Positions 47,829-60,815 are shown, counted from the stretch's first letter. The stretch is DNA of 64,000 nt from Phyllostachys edulis (GCA_036346405.1 CM070561.1:5954834-6018833); one strand, 5' to 3'. Notes: generated by a model not told the origin, from the letters alone. Translations and numbers: made by a program.

Positions 47829-48444
47829 TGTTCCGCCGCCGGCACGTTGATGCACGCTGCGATCACACCGCAATGCACGTATTCACATGTGTCAGTCGGA
47901 TCTTTACCTTCTTCCTACAAGTCCTGCTTATCGTATGCCCGTTAGATTGGGAGTTTTAGCCTATTTGGCACTGTTGTGCACATTTTTAGTGAAAGTGACA
48001 CTGTTCGCGGTGTATTGCCGAATTTGGCACAACGGACATGCTAGTGGTGGACATGTCCAAGTCCGTGTCCCGGAGTAAATCTACACCGTGCATCCCTGAC
48101 CTGACTTCGCTCCTTGTGATGTCCATGCCTCAGTGGCCCGAACGAGTATGTTGCCCGTGGCTTCCTCGCCCAGACATGGCTGTCTATGGCTTTGTGGCTC
48201 GGACAAGCGTTGTCTGTGGCTTGCTGGCCTAGATGCCATCTCAACCGTTGCATGGTGACCCGAATGCCTCTCGTTCGTCCACGTGGCCACATTTCCGGGC
48301 GAGTGGTGGCCAGTCTGTGCCCCCTAGCCCTTTCAGTGTCGAAAGCATCCCCTATCTTTTCTTGTCCCATCCGCCAAGTCGCTGCCTCCGCTCGCACGCG
48401 TGGCTAATAACATAGTCCGTCTGCGTGAAACGCGTTCGCGCGCC

Positions 48445-49269
48445 TATAAAAACTGATGCCGCTCTCGCTCTCGCTCTCACTCTGCAATTCGTTCTCGTTC
48501 TCACGCTCATCGTTGAGAACAAAGAGAACTGGAATAATATTTTGTTCAAAATACGGTGGGAAGTAAATACTTTGTTCGACATCAAGGCAAGGTAAAATTT
48601 CTTCGTGTGGTTTAGTTGTAATTATTTTAGTCGTAGTCAATTAGCAGTAACTTATTTAGTCATAGTTAGTTAGTGGTAATTGACCCGTAGTTTGTAATTG
48701 GTAATTAAATTAGCGGTAGTAAGCAGTCATAATTAAATACTCGTAGTTAGTCGTAATTAATTAGGGGGTATGAAGTATTAATTAATTAGTCATAATTTCT
48801 ATTTCGTAATTAAATTTCGCGCAGTTCATTAGTGCTAATTACGTTAGTGCAAAATAAGTGGTCGTATTTACATGAGCATAATTAATTTATTGGTAAGTAA
48901 TGACTCGTACGTAATTGGTGGCAATTAATTAATCGTAATTAATTCAGTGGGAATTACATAGATGTAATGAATAACTCGTTTGTAATTTATTGTGAAGCAA
49001 TCAAATTGTTGCTAATTAATTAATTATTCGTATTCACATAATCACATTTAATTGCTTATTTGTATGTAATATGTCGTAATTATCTGTGTGCTGAGTAATT
49101 AGTGGCAAAAAAATTATGAGCAACTAATTAGTACCTTTTGTTTAGACCTATTTAATTAGTGGTAATTGAAGAAATAATCACATGTAAATAGTTGTGTATA
49201 ATTAATGAATCAGTGGTAATTACATACCTTGTTTGTTATATTGCATACCCTGCTTAGGTAATTCCAAAC
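48445..49269 (+). promoter_or_regulatory. Promoter, leader and leader intron of a Mutator-like element
   Basis: CTATAAAAAC at 48445 is followed by CTCTCG repeats and a leader ending at AAG|GTAAAA (about 48591). The next ~660 bp is very AT-rich, with many variants of 'taattagtcgtaatta', and finishes at a good acceptor (TGCTTAG, 49257) just before the transposase frame. An intron in the leader is the natural reading. Confidence 0.5.
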
Positions 49270-50671
49270 ATGTAAGACTTGGTAGTGTTTTATGGCGACG
49301 GTCTCGTACGGGCCGAACCCGATGGGTTGGACCTGTCGAGATGCCAGTACAAGGTGGTCCAGGCGAAGGGGCTCGATGGGATGAATATTCACGAGCTTAG
49401 GAGCTTCCGAAGGGAGTTCGACTCGGAGCCAACAACGAAAAAACTTGTTATCGAGGCGATCACCTGCACGCACGGGGTGTGGAAGCTAGTGAACGGAAGC
49501 GTTGCATGGGGCCAATGCACGCAGATTGCTTCCCAACCCGAGGGGGCAATATACGGGAGGCCGATGGTGTACGTGAATTTTGTACGCAGGACACGGGAAA
49601 ACCTTGATGATGCTGGTGCCTCGGGATTTGGGCAACCGTAGGCGGAGCTTGAATACGATAGCACGTAATGTGCTGTTTTGGATGAAGTCCACGAGAGAAG
49701 AGTTGCGCATAATTTTATGCAAAATGAGGGGGTGGGACTGTGGTGGTCGTCCTGTATTGACTGCCATGAGTATCTACCGAACCAGCCTCTCGGGTTGGAG
49801 TTCGACGAGGACGCTGACCCAAGCTCAGATAGTAGAGATGAGGACGCACCCCAAGATGCTGGTCCTACCGATGGAATTGTGTCTTCGTAGTGCGATCGCT
49901 CGTATTACCACAAGAAGAAGGGCCCCGGTGGGGGTTTGATGATGACACCCTCTTAGTTGGACATCACTTCCCTAGCAAGGTAGCAGTGCAGCAAGCTATA
50001 GCATGGTACGCCTTGTCCACCAGCCACGTGTACCTGTGCACGGCCTAACCTGTGACATTACACGCTGAAGTGCGAGGATCGATTTGCCCGGCAAGGCAGT
50101 AGCTCACCGAGCAAAGTTCTTCGGCTTGGTCTTCACGATCAAGACGGTGACCAACCATAGTTGCAAGCTTAGCGAGCTACTGTGGCAGCATTGAAGCGTG
50201 ACTTCCGCATATGTGGCAAAGCTCATCGACCACCTAGTTGCGGCAGACGTGTCCGTCTCCCCAAAATGCTGATGTCGAAAGCTGTCAATCTGACTAGTTA
50301 TCCAGTCAGCTACAGCAAGGTCCGACGAGCCAAACATAAGGTTATCGAGTCCACGTACGGGACATACGAAGAGGCGTACAACCTTATACCGAGAATGCTT
50401 CACCAGATTGCTAAAGCAAACCCCGGCATGTACATAAGCAAGCTTGACAGTGAAGTTGCTAATGGAGCCCCCAACTATTTCATGCTGGACCGCATATTTT
50501 GGGCTTTCACCCAGGCCATAGAGGGCTTCATGTTCTGTCATCCTGTTCTCACGATGGATGGCACTTTCCACACGGAGAGGTATAAGGGCACTATTCTCAC
50601 TGCGGTTGTGGCCGACGCGAATGACCAGCTTCTTCCGGTTGCTTTTGCCATTGTAGAGAATGGGAACACAT
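49270..50671 (+). pseudogene. Mutator-like (MuDR) transposase, N-terminal and core part
   Basis: A probable start ATG at 49270 is followed at once by TAA. The same frame then reads VVFYGDGLVRAEPDGLDL, a typical MuDR N-terminus, with further stops near 49639, 49666, 49888 and 50045. Later motifs: DDDTLLVGHHFPSKVAVQQAIAWYAL, then (after a short frame change) the segment IPRMLHQIAKANPGMYIS and the DDE core start CHPVLTMDGTFHTERYKG followed by ADANDQLLPVAFAIVE. The frame is cut at 50671 by LTR B2, so the rest of the core is missing. Multiple stops show it is dead. Confidence 0.82.
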
Positions 50672-52736
50672 TGTCGGACCCCAAATTTGACATTTGGAAT
50701 CCTTTGTGTTCATAGCACTAGTCTTTGGATCAGTAGCTAGTGCTCACAGTTACATCATTGGATATCAACACATATCATAAAAATGTAAAGCTATTGCAAT
50801 AATAATAAACAAAGCATAAATATACCTTATGGCGTTTGTCTTTCAGAATGGCCGACCATGCCAAATACTTTTAAAGAATCAGTAGCGAAAGCAGAATTGA
50901 AATACAACAGTGGAACCCTCACGATATACCCACAGACAATCGACTGGGGCCCGCAACCTAGTTCTTGGTCGTCTTGGTCTTTAGTCTTGACTAATACTCA
51001 TAATTGTTCATGTAGCCTTCTTTTATGCTTACTGACTAAAAAAATATAAATAGTGAGCATGAGTACACAACTGTACTCGCGAGCCAACACACAATTAGTT
51101 CAATGGCACACAAGATTAAGTCCTTCACAAGTTACTCAGGCGAGTCTACCACAAACCCACAACCTGTTAATCCACACCCTCACTGCACGACCGCTCGCCC
51201 GAGCGAAAATCATTTTGTTTAACCAAGACCAATGACATACCCTGTCATGGCACACAAATTTTAACAACAGTGGCTAACCACCATGATTCCATATTTCATT
51301 AAGTCAAAATTAATCATTATGACACATGTGATAATGAACCCGTCGTAACTAAGTTGAACTATACATTTGTACGATACCCAAATTGGTGTAACAAATATGT
51401 CCAACTAAAATTATCTATGCTAGGGTGACAAAGGATTCATGGCATTCAAATAAACAATGAAGGCATAATGACAACAGGTAATAGCTAATCCCAAAACAAT
51501 TTGTATAAAGATAGCATGCAGTTGTATAAAACAATATACTTTTGAAATCATAGGATCAATATGATCAAAGGACCAAGACTTGCCTAGGAATAAATCTTGG
51601 GATTGATCTTGATCTTGGTGCACTCCTCCTTGCTCAAAATTCCCCGAAGAATCAACGTCCACTCGCAAACAAGGCAAATAAACTAAATAAAGATAAAAAA
51701 CTCCAAAAATTAAATAAAAATCTCAGATAAATATATCTTGAATTTAGATGAATTTAGAAATTTGAATGAGCTCAATCGGAGCTCGGATGAAGAAGATATG
51801 GGTTCTGGAAGATCAAAACCCTAAGAAATACCCAAAATCATATTTTCTGGAATTTCCGAATTATTTCTCTACTGAGAGTTCTAGATTATGACATCGACAT
51901 GGCGTCATCACTGATTTTTGGAATTAAAACAAATCCTGAGAAATTGGACTGACATGTGGGCCCTACATGTCAGGCTCACCGTGGACTTAATCCATTGTGG
52001 CTTGGGATCGGGATTTGGACCTGGTTTACACACGGTGCTAAGGTAGACGGTGAACTGACGTGCCACGGTGGCTCACCGGCGGTCAAGGCTTTGGGCTCGA
52101 GGGTTGTCGGCAATTGGCGGCTCCTCACCGGCGGTGGAGGGGTGCTATAGAAAGCTAGTGCTCCGGCAAACACGATGACGTGATTCAATGACACTAGAGA
52201 TGACCAATGCAACGGCGGCGGCGGTTTGAGCGGCGGCGAGGCGATGCTGGGCTCCTCCAACGATGATCGAGCGCGCACCAAGTAGAACACACGGCTGCGA
52301 CCTCGATGCTGGTGACGAGGGAGGCTAAGGCTCACCAATGGCGGCGCAAGACGGCGGAGAAGGTTTCGGCGACGCGGACCTTCAAAGGCTCGATTTGTCG
52401 CAATGACGGCGCGAAATGAGAGGTGGGCTAGGGTTTTAGAGGAGAGGGATTGATGCGCTGCTTTCGACGTAGTCGCGGCTTTAAATAGGGTCGGAGAAGG
52501 GAGAATCCGCGAGGAACACGGCGCGACGGCATCTCGAACATGGGCTGAGGATTCTTGGAGGTGGAAGATGAACAGTGCTTCCACAGGGCCCACACGCCAG
52601 CGACTATGGCTTGGGAGCGATCGTGTCGCACACGACGTGACGGTGATTGGCAAGCGGGACTGGTACGGATGCGCGTGGGAGGAGAGAGGGAATGCGGGCT
52701 GCGACGGAAGTGGGCTGGCTCAGAATAGGATTGGGC
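50672..52736 (-). repeat. LTR B2 (minus strand), inserted in the transposase gene
   Basis: Starts TGTCGGACC on the plus strand and aligns with LTR B1. It has the hairpin (51061-51078), exon A (51584-51658) ending in a GC donor CTAG|GCAAGT, and TATA (minus CTATTTAAAG, 52481-52490). Exon A's acceptor reads GAGTGG, so the AG is lost; exon B is decayed. Its 5' end is replaced at about 52737 by LTR A3. Confidence 0.7.
52481..52490 (-). promoter_or_regulatory. TATA box of LTR B2
   Basis: Minus-strand CTATTTAAAG followed by a GC-rich leader; fixes the minus orientation of family B. Confidence 0.55.
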
Positions 52737-55367
52737 CTTTTGGAGATCTTAACCGTCCAGACCTCCATTTCGTTAGATCTGACCGTTAAGACCTCCCCTT
52801 TAGAGATCTTAACCGTCCAGACCTCCCCCTTATTAGAGTTAACCGTTAGGACCTCCCCTTTGGAGATCTTAACCGTCCAGACCTCCCCTTTGTTAGATCT
52901 GACCGTTAAGACCTCCCTTTGAAGATCTTAACCGTCCAGACCTCCCCTTGGGAGATCTAACCGTCAGGACCTCCCCGTTGTGGTGTCTTTTGGGACCTCC
53001 TCTCCGCAGGACCTCCCCCCCCCCTCGGGCTTTGACTGGCCCCATTTGGCAGCCACACCCATTTTCTTTATCCTTTGACCATATCCTTTGCACATGGGAG
53101 TTTCCCCACATTTAATGCCTGTTGTGTCACATTAAATGCTACCACTTTTTGCAGCTCCCGTGCCATTCTTTTGTCCCATCTTTTGCCTGCTCCCATTGTC
53201 CTTTTCACTAACTCTTGAACACGCCTACCCTTGGAAACCTGGGCGGCTCTGGCTATATAAGCTTGGGCAGCCCTTCCTCTTCACCCTTTGCTCATTTTCA
53301 CTCCCTGGCTAAACCGACCAGCTCTTGGACCTCCTCCAAAGCTCTTGGACCTCCTCCAAAGCTCTTTGGACCTCCTATCCTTAGCTTCGGACCTCCTCCA
53401 GCAAGCTCCTTGGACCTCCCCCCTGATCACCTAGCCTCTCTGTTGGTTTTATTTTAGTGTTTTATTGGAGTTTCTTTGGATCTTACTTGAGCTCTATTTG
53501 AGTTGTTTTGTTTCCCACCGTGTAGATTGTGAAGGTAGTGAAGAACAAGAGTTCCTTGAGGCAGAAGAGGACACCCAGGCCTTTGAGCAAGGCAAGTTAT
53601 ACCCTTGACCATGTTGCACCCATTACTTCAAATTACTATGTTCTGTTTCAAAGGTTTATGCATGCCTACTTTACTAAGTTATTTCAATACATGTTTTTAA
53701 GATTGTAGCTATGCCTAATTTCTATTGTATGGCCACTGTCAACATTGAACCCCATCCATTGTCACCTTAGATGAAAATCTGGTTTTTGCAATAGTGAGAA
53801 CCAAAGGCATTGGAAAAATATATGCTTAGTCTTGCTAGACCAAAATTTTGATTTGGGAAGTGTTTCTACCGAAAGACCTAAGAATCCGGAGTTTTAAAGC
53901 CATGACATTGAGTTGTCATGGAGGTTTTTGCAAATGGTTTTGGAAAAGAAAAACAGAAATGAAAAAATGGATTTGGTCTTGGGCGAATTGGTTGGCTTGG
54001 CTGGTGCAATGTTTATGCACGGACTCAATCCTAGGTAGGGATGAGGACCAGGGGTATGTGATGGTCGCCCAAGCCAGTTAAGGACCGGTCTACGAGCCGC
54101 ATCTTGCTATGCCTATAATGGGTTATGCCTCACTGTACAACCACATGTCCTCAGTATGGGGAGTAGGACCTGGCCAATTAATTTGCAAAACTCCATCGTA
54201 GTTGATCCTATTGGTGTGTGGGTAGTTATGTTATGACCTTCGTAGTCCCAGCTGACGCAAGAGGGGGCCTGAACCCTGCGGATGGGTAGTCCAAAGGGGG
54301 TGAAACCTTAGCGAGGATGGACTGTGGTGGAGCGATGCATTGTAAAGGCTTTGTCACGTGCTCTAGACCTCTCACCAAAGGGAGTGTGAGGTGGCAGCGA
54401 TGGTTGCCAAACAAACTAGAAAGTCGTGTCATGTGGGTAAAGTGTACAACCTCTGTAGAGTGTAAATCTATTTGAATAGCTGTGTCCATGGTCATAGACA
54501 TGCTAGCAAAGCCACTCAAAGTTAGATTTCAGTTTTGGGTTTAAAATGATTTGTGAAATGGTTTTGGATTTCTATTCAAATGGTTCATGGGCGGGAAGCC
54601 TTGTGACAGGAGGGTATCCTTCACACTTTGTGTTGAATGTTATCCAACTGTAAAATTGAACTTTGAAAATGAATTTTAATTATTGTATATGCCTTGGAAC
54701 TTATTACTTATAATTGGAAACAAACTTGGCTTTATACAAACTAACCATATTATGCCTTCCTTGAGATATCCACTTATGCATATCATTCTGTTTATTGACG
54801 GGTGTAACTTGCGAGCACGGTTGTTGTGCTCATTCTTACTTGATTGATGAATTGAGCAGGAGAAGACTTCTTTGATGATGATGAGGACCAGATCAACTAG
54901 GCCGCGCCCTCTAGCCAATTACCTGTGGTGTATTGAATGGACTTGGTTTTGTTTCGCTGTGTATTTTGCTTTGTTGTCTTGGCTTATAAGCAACCTTGTA
55001 ATCAACTCTTTTGCTGTTAATAAAGTCTCTCGTGGATGTATGTTACCACTCGTGTTTGCGGTGTGAACCAGCCATTGATCCTTGGGACTGGTCGGACCAC
55101 AGGAGGGTTAGGACTTCTCCAAGTCCCATGACCTCCTCGGGTTGGTCTCTGGACCTCCCCCAGGTCTGGTCGTGACTCTTGGGGAGGTCCTGAGCCTCAA
55201 GATCTCCTCGGGTCAGTTCCTTGGACCTCCAGGAGGTCCGGCTGGACCTCCTAGGAAGCCTGAGAGGACTGCTTGAGAGGTCCTTGGGACCTCCTGGGAG
55301 GTCTTGGTGGACTCCCAGGGAGATCTTGGAGGACCTCTCGGGTGAGGCCCCTGGCCGGCTCGCCACA
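52737..55367 (+). repeat. LTR A3 (plus strand), 5' truncated
   Basis: Begins inside the U3 array (52737-52975), TATA at 53253-53262, exon A (53526-53591), shared box (54474-54505), hairpin (54813-54831), exon B (54860-54900), and ends GGCCGGCTCGCCACA at 55367 (one CG changed against A1). The transposase frame resumes three bases later, with no duplication matching the left side of LTR B2. The B2/A3 pair is a recombined remnant, not a whole element. Confidence 0.82.
53526..54900 (+). other. LTR A3 exon A (53526-53591) and exon B (54860-54900), best-preserved pair
   Basis: Exon A: acceptor CCGTGTAG, peptide DCEGSEEQEFLEAEEDTQ then AFEQ, phase-1 end at CAAG|GCAAGT. Exon B: acceptor TTGAGCAG, peptide GEDFFDDDEDQIN then TAG. 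The spliced frame would be about 35 residues, mostly Asp and Glu. No upstream ATG exists between the TATA box and exon A. Confidence 0.45.
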
Positions 55368-55369
55368 AA

Positions 55370-55702
55370 AAATATGTCAACAGTCATGCCAACAGGGAAA
55401 GGAAACATGTATGCACCCTGGGTGATGTGGCTACATGCACCTGCAACAAGCTGAAGCTCTTGCATAAGCCATGCTCACATGTGTACAAGGCGTGTGTGCA
55501 AATGAGGCAGATGTCTACACCGTATATTTTCGAGTACTACGACATGCAACACCTTTTCGCTACGTGGAGTGCAGAGTTTCACTCCTATGACTTGGACATG
55601 AACTATAAGGATCTATGGCCAGGCATGGTGCAATGGGGGTCGAACAAGGCCTTGAAGTCAACTGGGAAGGGACGTGTGAGGACCGGGAAATTCGGCTTGT
55701 AA
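55370..55702 (+). pseudogene. Mutator-like transposase, C-terminal SWIM part
   Basis: Open from KYVNSHANRERKHVCTLGD into the SWIM finger CTCNKLKLLHKPCSHVYKAC, then QMSTPYIFEYYDMQHLFATW and a GKGR tail, the usual end of MuDR-type transposases. It is the other side of the gene broken at 50671; the intervening part of the DDE core is missing. The terminal TAA (55700) lies where LTR C-left seems to begin, so the natural C-terminus may also be lost. Confidence 0.8.
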
Positions 55703-58027
55703 TGCTTAACCATCCACTTGGTCCTAGCATCGCAAACAAAATATCTCGTGCCTTGAGATACATGTACTTCCCAAGAACTTGCAGTACACATACCCCTTTA
55801 CAAAATTATGCATCAATTCCATTCAACACATAGAACCGAAGCACAACTAAGCAAATCAAAAGACATACATAATAGAGTTATTACAAAAGGGCCGACCGCC
55901 AAAAGGCGATTAAATACTAAATAAACAGCGGAAGCAAAAGCCATAAGATGGTGATAAACAAGAGCCAATTAGTGTGCCTTTAACCCACAAGGCAACCAAC
56001 TGGGCCACCAACCTAGTCGTCAAACCCACCGCACAGCTCACAAAAGTGGATCCCTTGGGGATCAGCTTCCTCCTCTGCAACATTTAGTTAAGCAAAGCAA
56101 ATGAGTACAAAAATGTACTCGCAAGACTTACGTGTAGGGTAACAGCCTATGCATAGCTACATGCAAGCTTATTTAAGTGGAGGAGGCTCTAGACTTATTT
56201 TCAGCATAAAGCAAGTTTTCATTTGCAATAATGTAATAGATTTAAAGCAGTTTTACAATTTGTTTTTATTTGACAAAACAGCGAGATACAAGTAACAATA
56301 ATAAAAGACATCCTGGAAGTGGCTAACCCAATAGCCACCACAACAATAGCATGAATTCCCCATTCATACCACCCACATCAAGTTTTAATTAAAGGTTATA
56401 GTCTAGTTCTTGCACGACCTTACCAAGCATGTCTATAACCTAGGACGAGGCTATTCGAATAGTTTGAACCTTGCAGGGGTGTACCAATGTACCCACACGT
56501 CAGACTGCCTTTGTTGCCACTAGATCAAGCACACTTCCGAAGGTATGCCGGCAAGGCTAAGTCCTACGAGATATTTCTAATATTGTGCATTAACTATGAG
56601 TCGCCCGTATGGATAGAAACCCATACGTTGAGACAGAGTCATTGTAAAGCTGAAAGTCAACTAACTCTATAGGGTAAAGCTCCCAAACAATTACAATGCC
56701 CTTCGGTGTGGAGAACATAAACAAGATTCCACTCCCGCTCACCCAACACATAACCACGAGTTTCTTTTTCAACACCACCCACACACACAACCTCCTGCGA
56801 CTCGGAGCTAAGACACGCTAAAGTACTAAGTAAAGAGAGGTCCCATATCCCCCTCGTGTGGTTAGCATGCAATAATCGCTTGGCTTAGTGGCACAAGTAA
56901 CTCGGTCCTTGTTGACCCGGGCACCATTCCAGTCACACCATAAGATCACACCATCAACCATTGAGCCCAAGTCTCAAACATTTCATTTTCAGTTTCAGTT
57001 TTTGACTTTACAAAGTAACAAAGCACAAAGTGCTGAGCATAATGATAATAATAATTTTGTGTGATCAAAATTATCAACTAAGTCGATAACCGCCCAATTC
57101 TACCGGTAGCTAAGCATTTCTAAGCATGACACCGTAAAGACAACAAAAGAACATAATTCAACCACCGGGCTCTAATTCACCGGCGAGATTAATAACTTAA
57201 GTTTAATGGTAGGGTATGAACAATTTAAGGGCAACCATGCAATAGGATTAGCTACCTCTAATTGGTAAAATTAACTTTGACACAAAAGCATGCATACATA
57301 CAATTTGTAAACAAAGTATTAGACTTTAAAAGTAATGGGATTATTATGATCAAACTATTTGCCTTGTTGGAGATGCTCAGTTGGCTGCAGAGGAACACTT
57401 TCACAATCAACGAACTCGTCGGCACCTAATCGAAAAGAACGAAAAGAACCGATAAGAACGAAGAACACCGAAAAGACTTAAAAACCAAAATCAACCAAAA
57501 TCCATGAAATTTACACAGCAGGCAGAGCATGATTTTTTAAGGAATTTAGCAACAAGAACCAATTGATTTGGATGCTCGATGCTAAAGTTATGGCCAAAAC
57601 AATTTCAACCGGTTGGAAAAACGCTGAAAAATGCAAATCGGTTACTGTTCATCCGAATTAAATTCTTTAGCACAATTTTCCAAAGAGGTGTTGCATCTGA
57701 AATTTTTATGGTAAGCAAAGCACCTCATGAGATGAACAACACAATTTGATTCACCTCATTTGGAGCTAGGATGCATTTTCTATTATTTTTCAAAGACATG
57801 AAAAAGAGCACAAAACAAATGCAACCACAAGAGCTTTAAAAACAGTAGCATGCCTAAATCCTATTCTACAATTAAGCACACTAACAGAGGAAGCCAACAA
57901 AATTGGTTTCACTCAAAAAGGATCTACAGGGAAATACTTATGCAATTTTGAAGTTAAATGCATTTTTAGAGCAATTAATAAAGCCTACAACTAAACAAAT
58001 TTACCAAACCATTTTCTAGAGCCGAAC
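55698..58027 (-). repeat. LTR C-left (minus strand), 5' truncated
   Basis: Inverted copy of the right end of the window: 57363-58027 is the complement of about 62500-63145. It carries exon A (57363-57425), shared box (56429-56463), hairpin (56103-56120) and exon B (56013-56074). The plus-strand left border is probably TGTAATGC at 55698 but has no partner to check. It is cut at 58027 by the start of LTR C-right. Confidence 0.75.
56013..57425 (-). other. LTR C-left exon A (57425-57363) and exon B (56074-56013)
   Basis: Exon A after a GATTAG acceptor: ADEFVDCESVPLQPTEHLQQ, ending in phase 1 at CAAG|GCAAAT. Exon B after TTGCAG: EEEADPQGIHFCELCGGFDD then TAG. It holds a CxxC pair not seen in family A, but the same phase and an acidic start and end. 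Confidence 0.4.
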
Positions 58028-58619
58028 TGTAACATCCCAAATGTATAAAAGGGTGTGTGTTTCAAATGTAAGAAAATATGTAGAAATTAAAACTTTTCTC
58101 ACATCTTGAAACTCTTGAACTCTTCTATAATTCTTGTCAAGAGTTGTGGAATCCAAAAACACAAAGCTCCTGTTAACTAAAGTCAAACCCTTATTCAACT
58201 TTGTCACAAATCTTGTGCCAAACTTTGGAAAATATTTTTCCTTGGTTCTGGGAATGATGTGTTACCCCTCTGAATTATTTCATAATTTTTAGAAATTATT
58301 TGATAATTTTCGGAGGTAGGTCAAACCAATTGTTCAATTGGTCAAACCCTAGAACAGCCCTTGATGAATTTCTGGAGAAAAATGCAGTGCACAAAAACCG
58401 CTGGAAATTTTATGTAAGGTTAATCCTGGAGTGAGGAAGCTCCAGTCAAAATTTTGGAATTTTTGGAGTTAGTTTACCACCTCTAAAAATTCCTTCAAAC
58501 TCAGCCTTGTAATTTAAACTCAAACCTGGCACTGTTCCTTGGGTCCGAGCCACTTTCCAAGTGGGTCGAACCCAACCCACTTCCCCGGCTCAGCCCGAGC
58601 CCCTCCCCACGCGCGAGGT

Positions 58620-59400
58620 CGTGCTCCGTTGGATCAGAATCCAATGGCCACGACCTCCCCTATCGTCTCATCGCCGTCAGATGGAGATCTCGCGGCCAGG
58701 ACCTCCCCCTCCCTTTCCAGTGTCTTGCCTAATAGCCCAGACCTCCCGCACCTCAGTTCGTCGCTGTTGGATCGAAATCCAATGGCCACGACCTCCCCTC
58801 TCATCTCGTCGCCGTCAGATCAAGATCTCACGGCCACGACCTCCCCACCTCTTTTCCGCGTCGTGCGCAACCGCCACGACCTCCTACCTCTGTTCGTAGC
58901 CGTTGGATTGAAATCCAACCGCCACGACCTCTCATCCTCGTTGTGTGCCGTTGGATCAAGATCCAACCGCCACGACCTCCTACCTCTGTTCGTTGCCATT
59001 GGATCAAAATCCAACCGCCACGACCTCCCATCCCCTGTTTCAGTGCCATGCGCAATGGCCATGGCCTCCCTCCTCTATTCAGTGCCTTTGGATGTAAATC
59101 CAACGGTCCTGACCTCCCATCGTTGCTGTGTGCCCTTGGATTAAAATCCAGCGGCCACGACCTCCCATCGCATCATGCGCAACGTCCACGACCTCCCGTC
59201 GTTGTTGTGTGCCCTTGGATTGAAATCCAATGGCCACGACCTCCCTTCTATGTTGTGCGCCGTTGGATTAAAATCCAACAGCCACGACCTCCCCTCAATG
59301 TTGTGCGCCCTTGGATGTAAATCCAATGGCCACGACCTTCCTTCTATGTTGTGTGCCGTTGGATTAAAATCCAATAGCCACGATCTCCCCTCGCTTGTTC
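58620..59400 (+). repeat. U3 minisatellite with TTGGAT/ATCCAA palindromes
   Basis: More than ten units of about 55-65 bp: 'cgttggattaaaatccaa(c/t)ggccacgacctccc' plus a short variable spacer. The TTGGATT-N-AAATCCAA core can fold on itself. The array resumes after the copia insertion at 60816-61040 in a more diverged form. Confidence 0.85.
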
Positions 59401-59404
59401 GCGT

Positions 59405-60815
59405 CGCGCGCAACGTCCAGCAAGTCGATGCGGTGGTCGTAGTCGATCGTCCCCTCCAGTAACCTCTGTAGTTTCTCGTGAAGATCGCGAATCGTCCTCA
59501 AGCGCAACAATCGTAGTAGCGCCTCTACGGTATCCACACGTCTAGGGCAGGAACAACCATACGCTGGTGTGCTAGCACCAATTCGCACGGCAGAGCTCTC
59601 GTGAAGATAGCGGCTAGGGTTTGGTGGTGTTTTCTCAAGATCTCCCAACAAATTTCATGCATCTCCTTATATAGTGCTCGTGGACGGATCCTATCCGAAC
59701 ACGCCATTTAATCAGATTCATACTTGGTTTGTTCCAACCCGTTAAGTGTGTGACCAGAGGTTCATGTGTAGTTCGGTTGTGACTCGAAACCGCTTCCGAT
59801 CACGAAGTCGAAGCGGCTCCTAGCAGAGCATATCGATTCCCAAATACACACAAATTATATCGAATATCCTTAATGCAATATGATCTACGACTAGGTCCTC
59901 ATCACTTACGACGTGTCCTATCTTTATATGCATCACCAGATTTGGTCACGACGATTCAGAATTGCTTACGACTGTGCACGACCACTCTGTGACTACGCTC
60001 GACCGCGATCACGACTAGCTCATATCTCAGATACGACCAAATCAGAATCGTCGAACTAAGCGACCTACTCGTGTATACTCCCTTTGCCTCACGATGTCTG
60101 GCTGAACTCCAGGTGAGATGTTGTGTCATCCATGGACTGTTCAATACTTTCTCGATCGAGTGTCAGATAACTTTACGCGGTCGAACACTTCGACTACTAG
60201 TGGCATGGCCATGCACTTTCTTTATCCGATCACAATGAGGGGCCCAGAGACATCTCTCATGTTATGTTAGGAAGGGCAAATCCCATATCCGACCAGTCAC
60301 ATTCCTCTCCATGTTTCAGAGCATACCCGAAAGCTACCTTTATAACTACCCAGTTACGGTGTAGCGTTTGGCAACCCCTAAGAGTGCTCTTACACATGTA
60401 GGAAACCATGCTAATCTCAGGTCTAAGGATTATACATCATCATTGCTTGAGACCAACTAACGACACATAGATTCATAACAATCTCAATAGTGTCTCAAGG
60501 TGGGTCTTATCCAACATCATGTTCTCTAACATGTGTCCATATTATCGGTTTGATATCTCCACATCTATGACTCGTGAAACATAGTCATCAACCAATACAT
60601 ATGCTTAGTCTATTCATATGTGTCCTCATATGTTTACGACCAGGGATCGTAAAAGAATAATTATCGTAGGAATATAGAGTTTCACAACCAAGTCACATAC
60701 TTGATAATAAATATTAACAATATTATTCTAGGAACAAGATAACACATTATCCAATGTCATGAACATAATGAAATATAATCATCTCTATGATTGCCTCTAG
60801 GGCATATTTCCAACA
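59405..60815 (-). mobile_element. Solo LTR of an Angela-type Ty1/copia element
   Basis: The minus strand starts TGTTGGAAATATGCCCTAGA at 60815, the well-known start of Angela/BARE-type LTRs in grasses. TATA on the minus strand at 59665-59673 (TATATAAGG). No gag, pol or second LTR, so a solo LTR inside the U3 array of LTR C-right. The left border is approximate because I could not match a duplication to the right flank CTCCC. Confidence 0.8.

Noticed and set aside
58539..59462. Repetitive open frame of about 200 residues on the plus strand and others on the minus strand
   Set aside because: They translate the U3 minisatellite of LTR C-right; the unit length keeps frames open in several phases.
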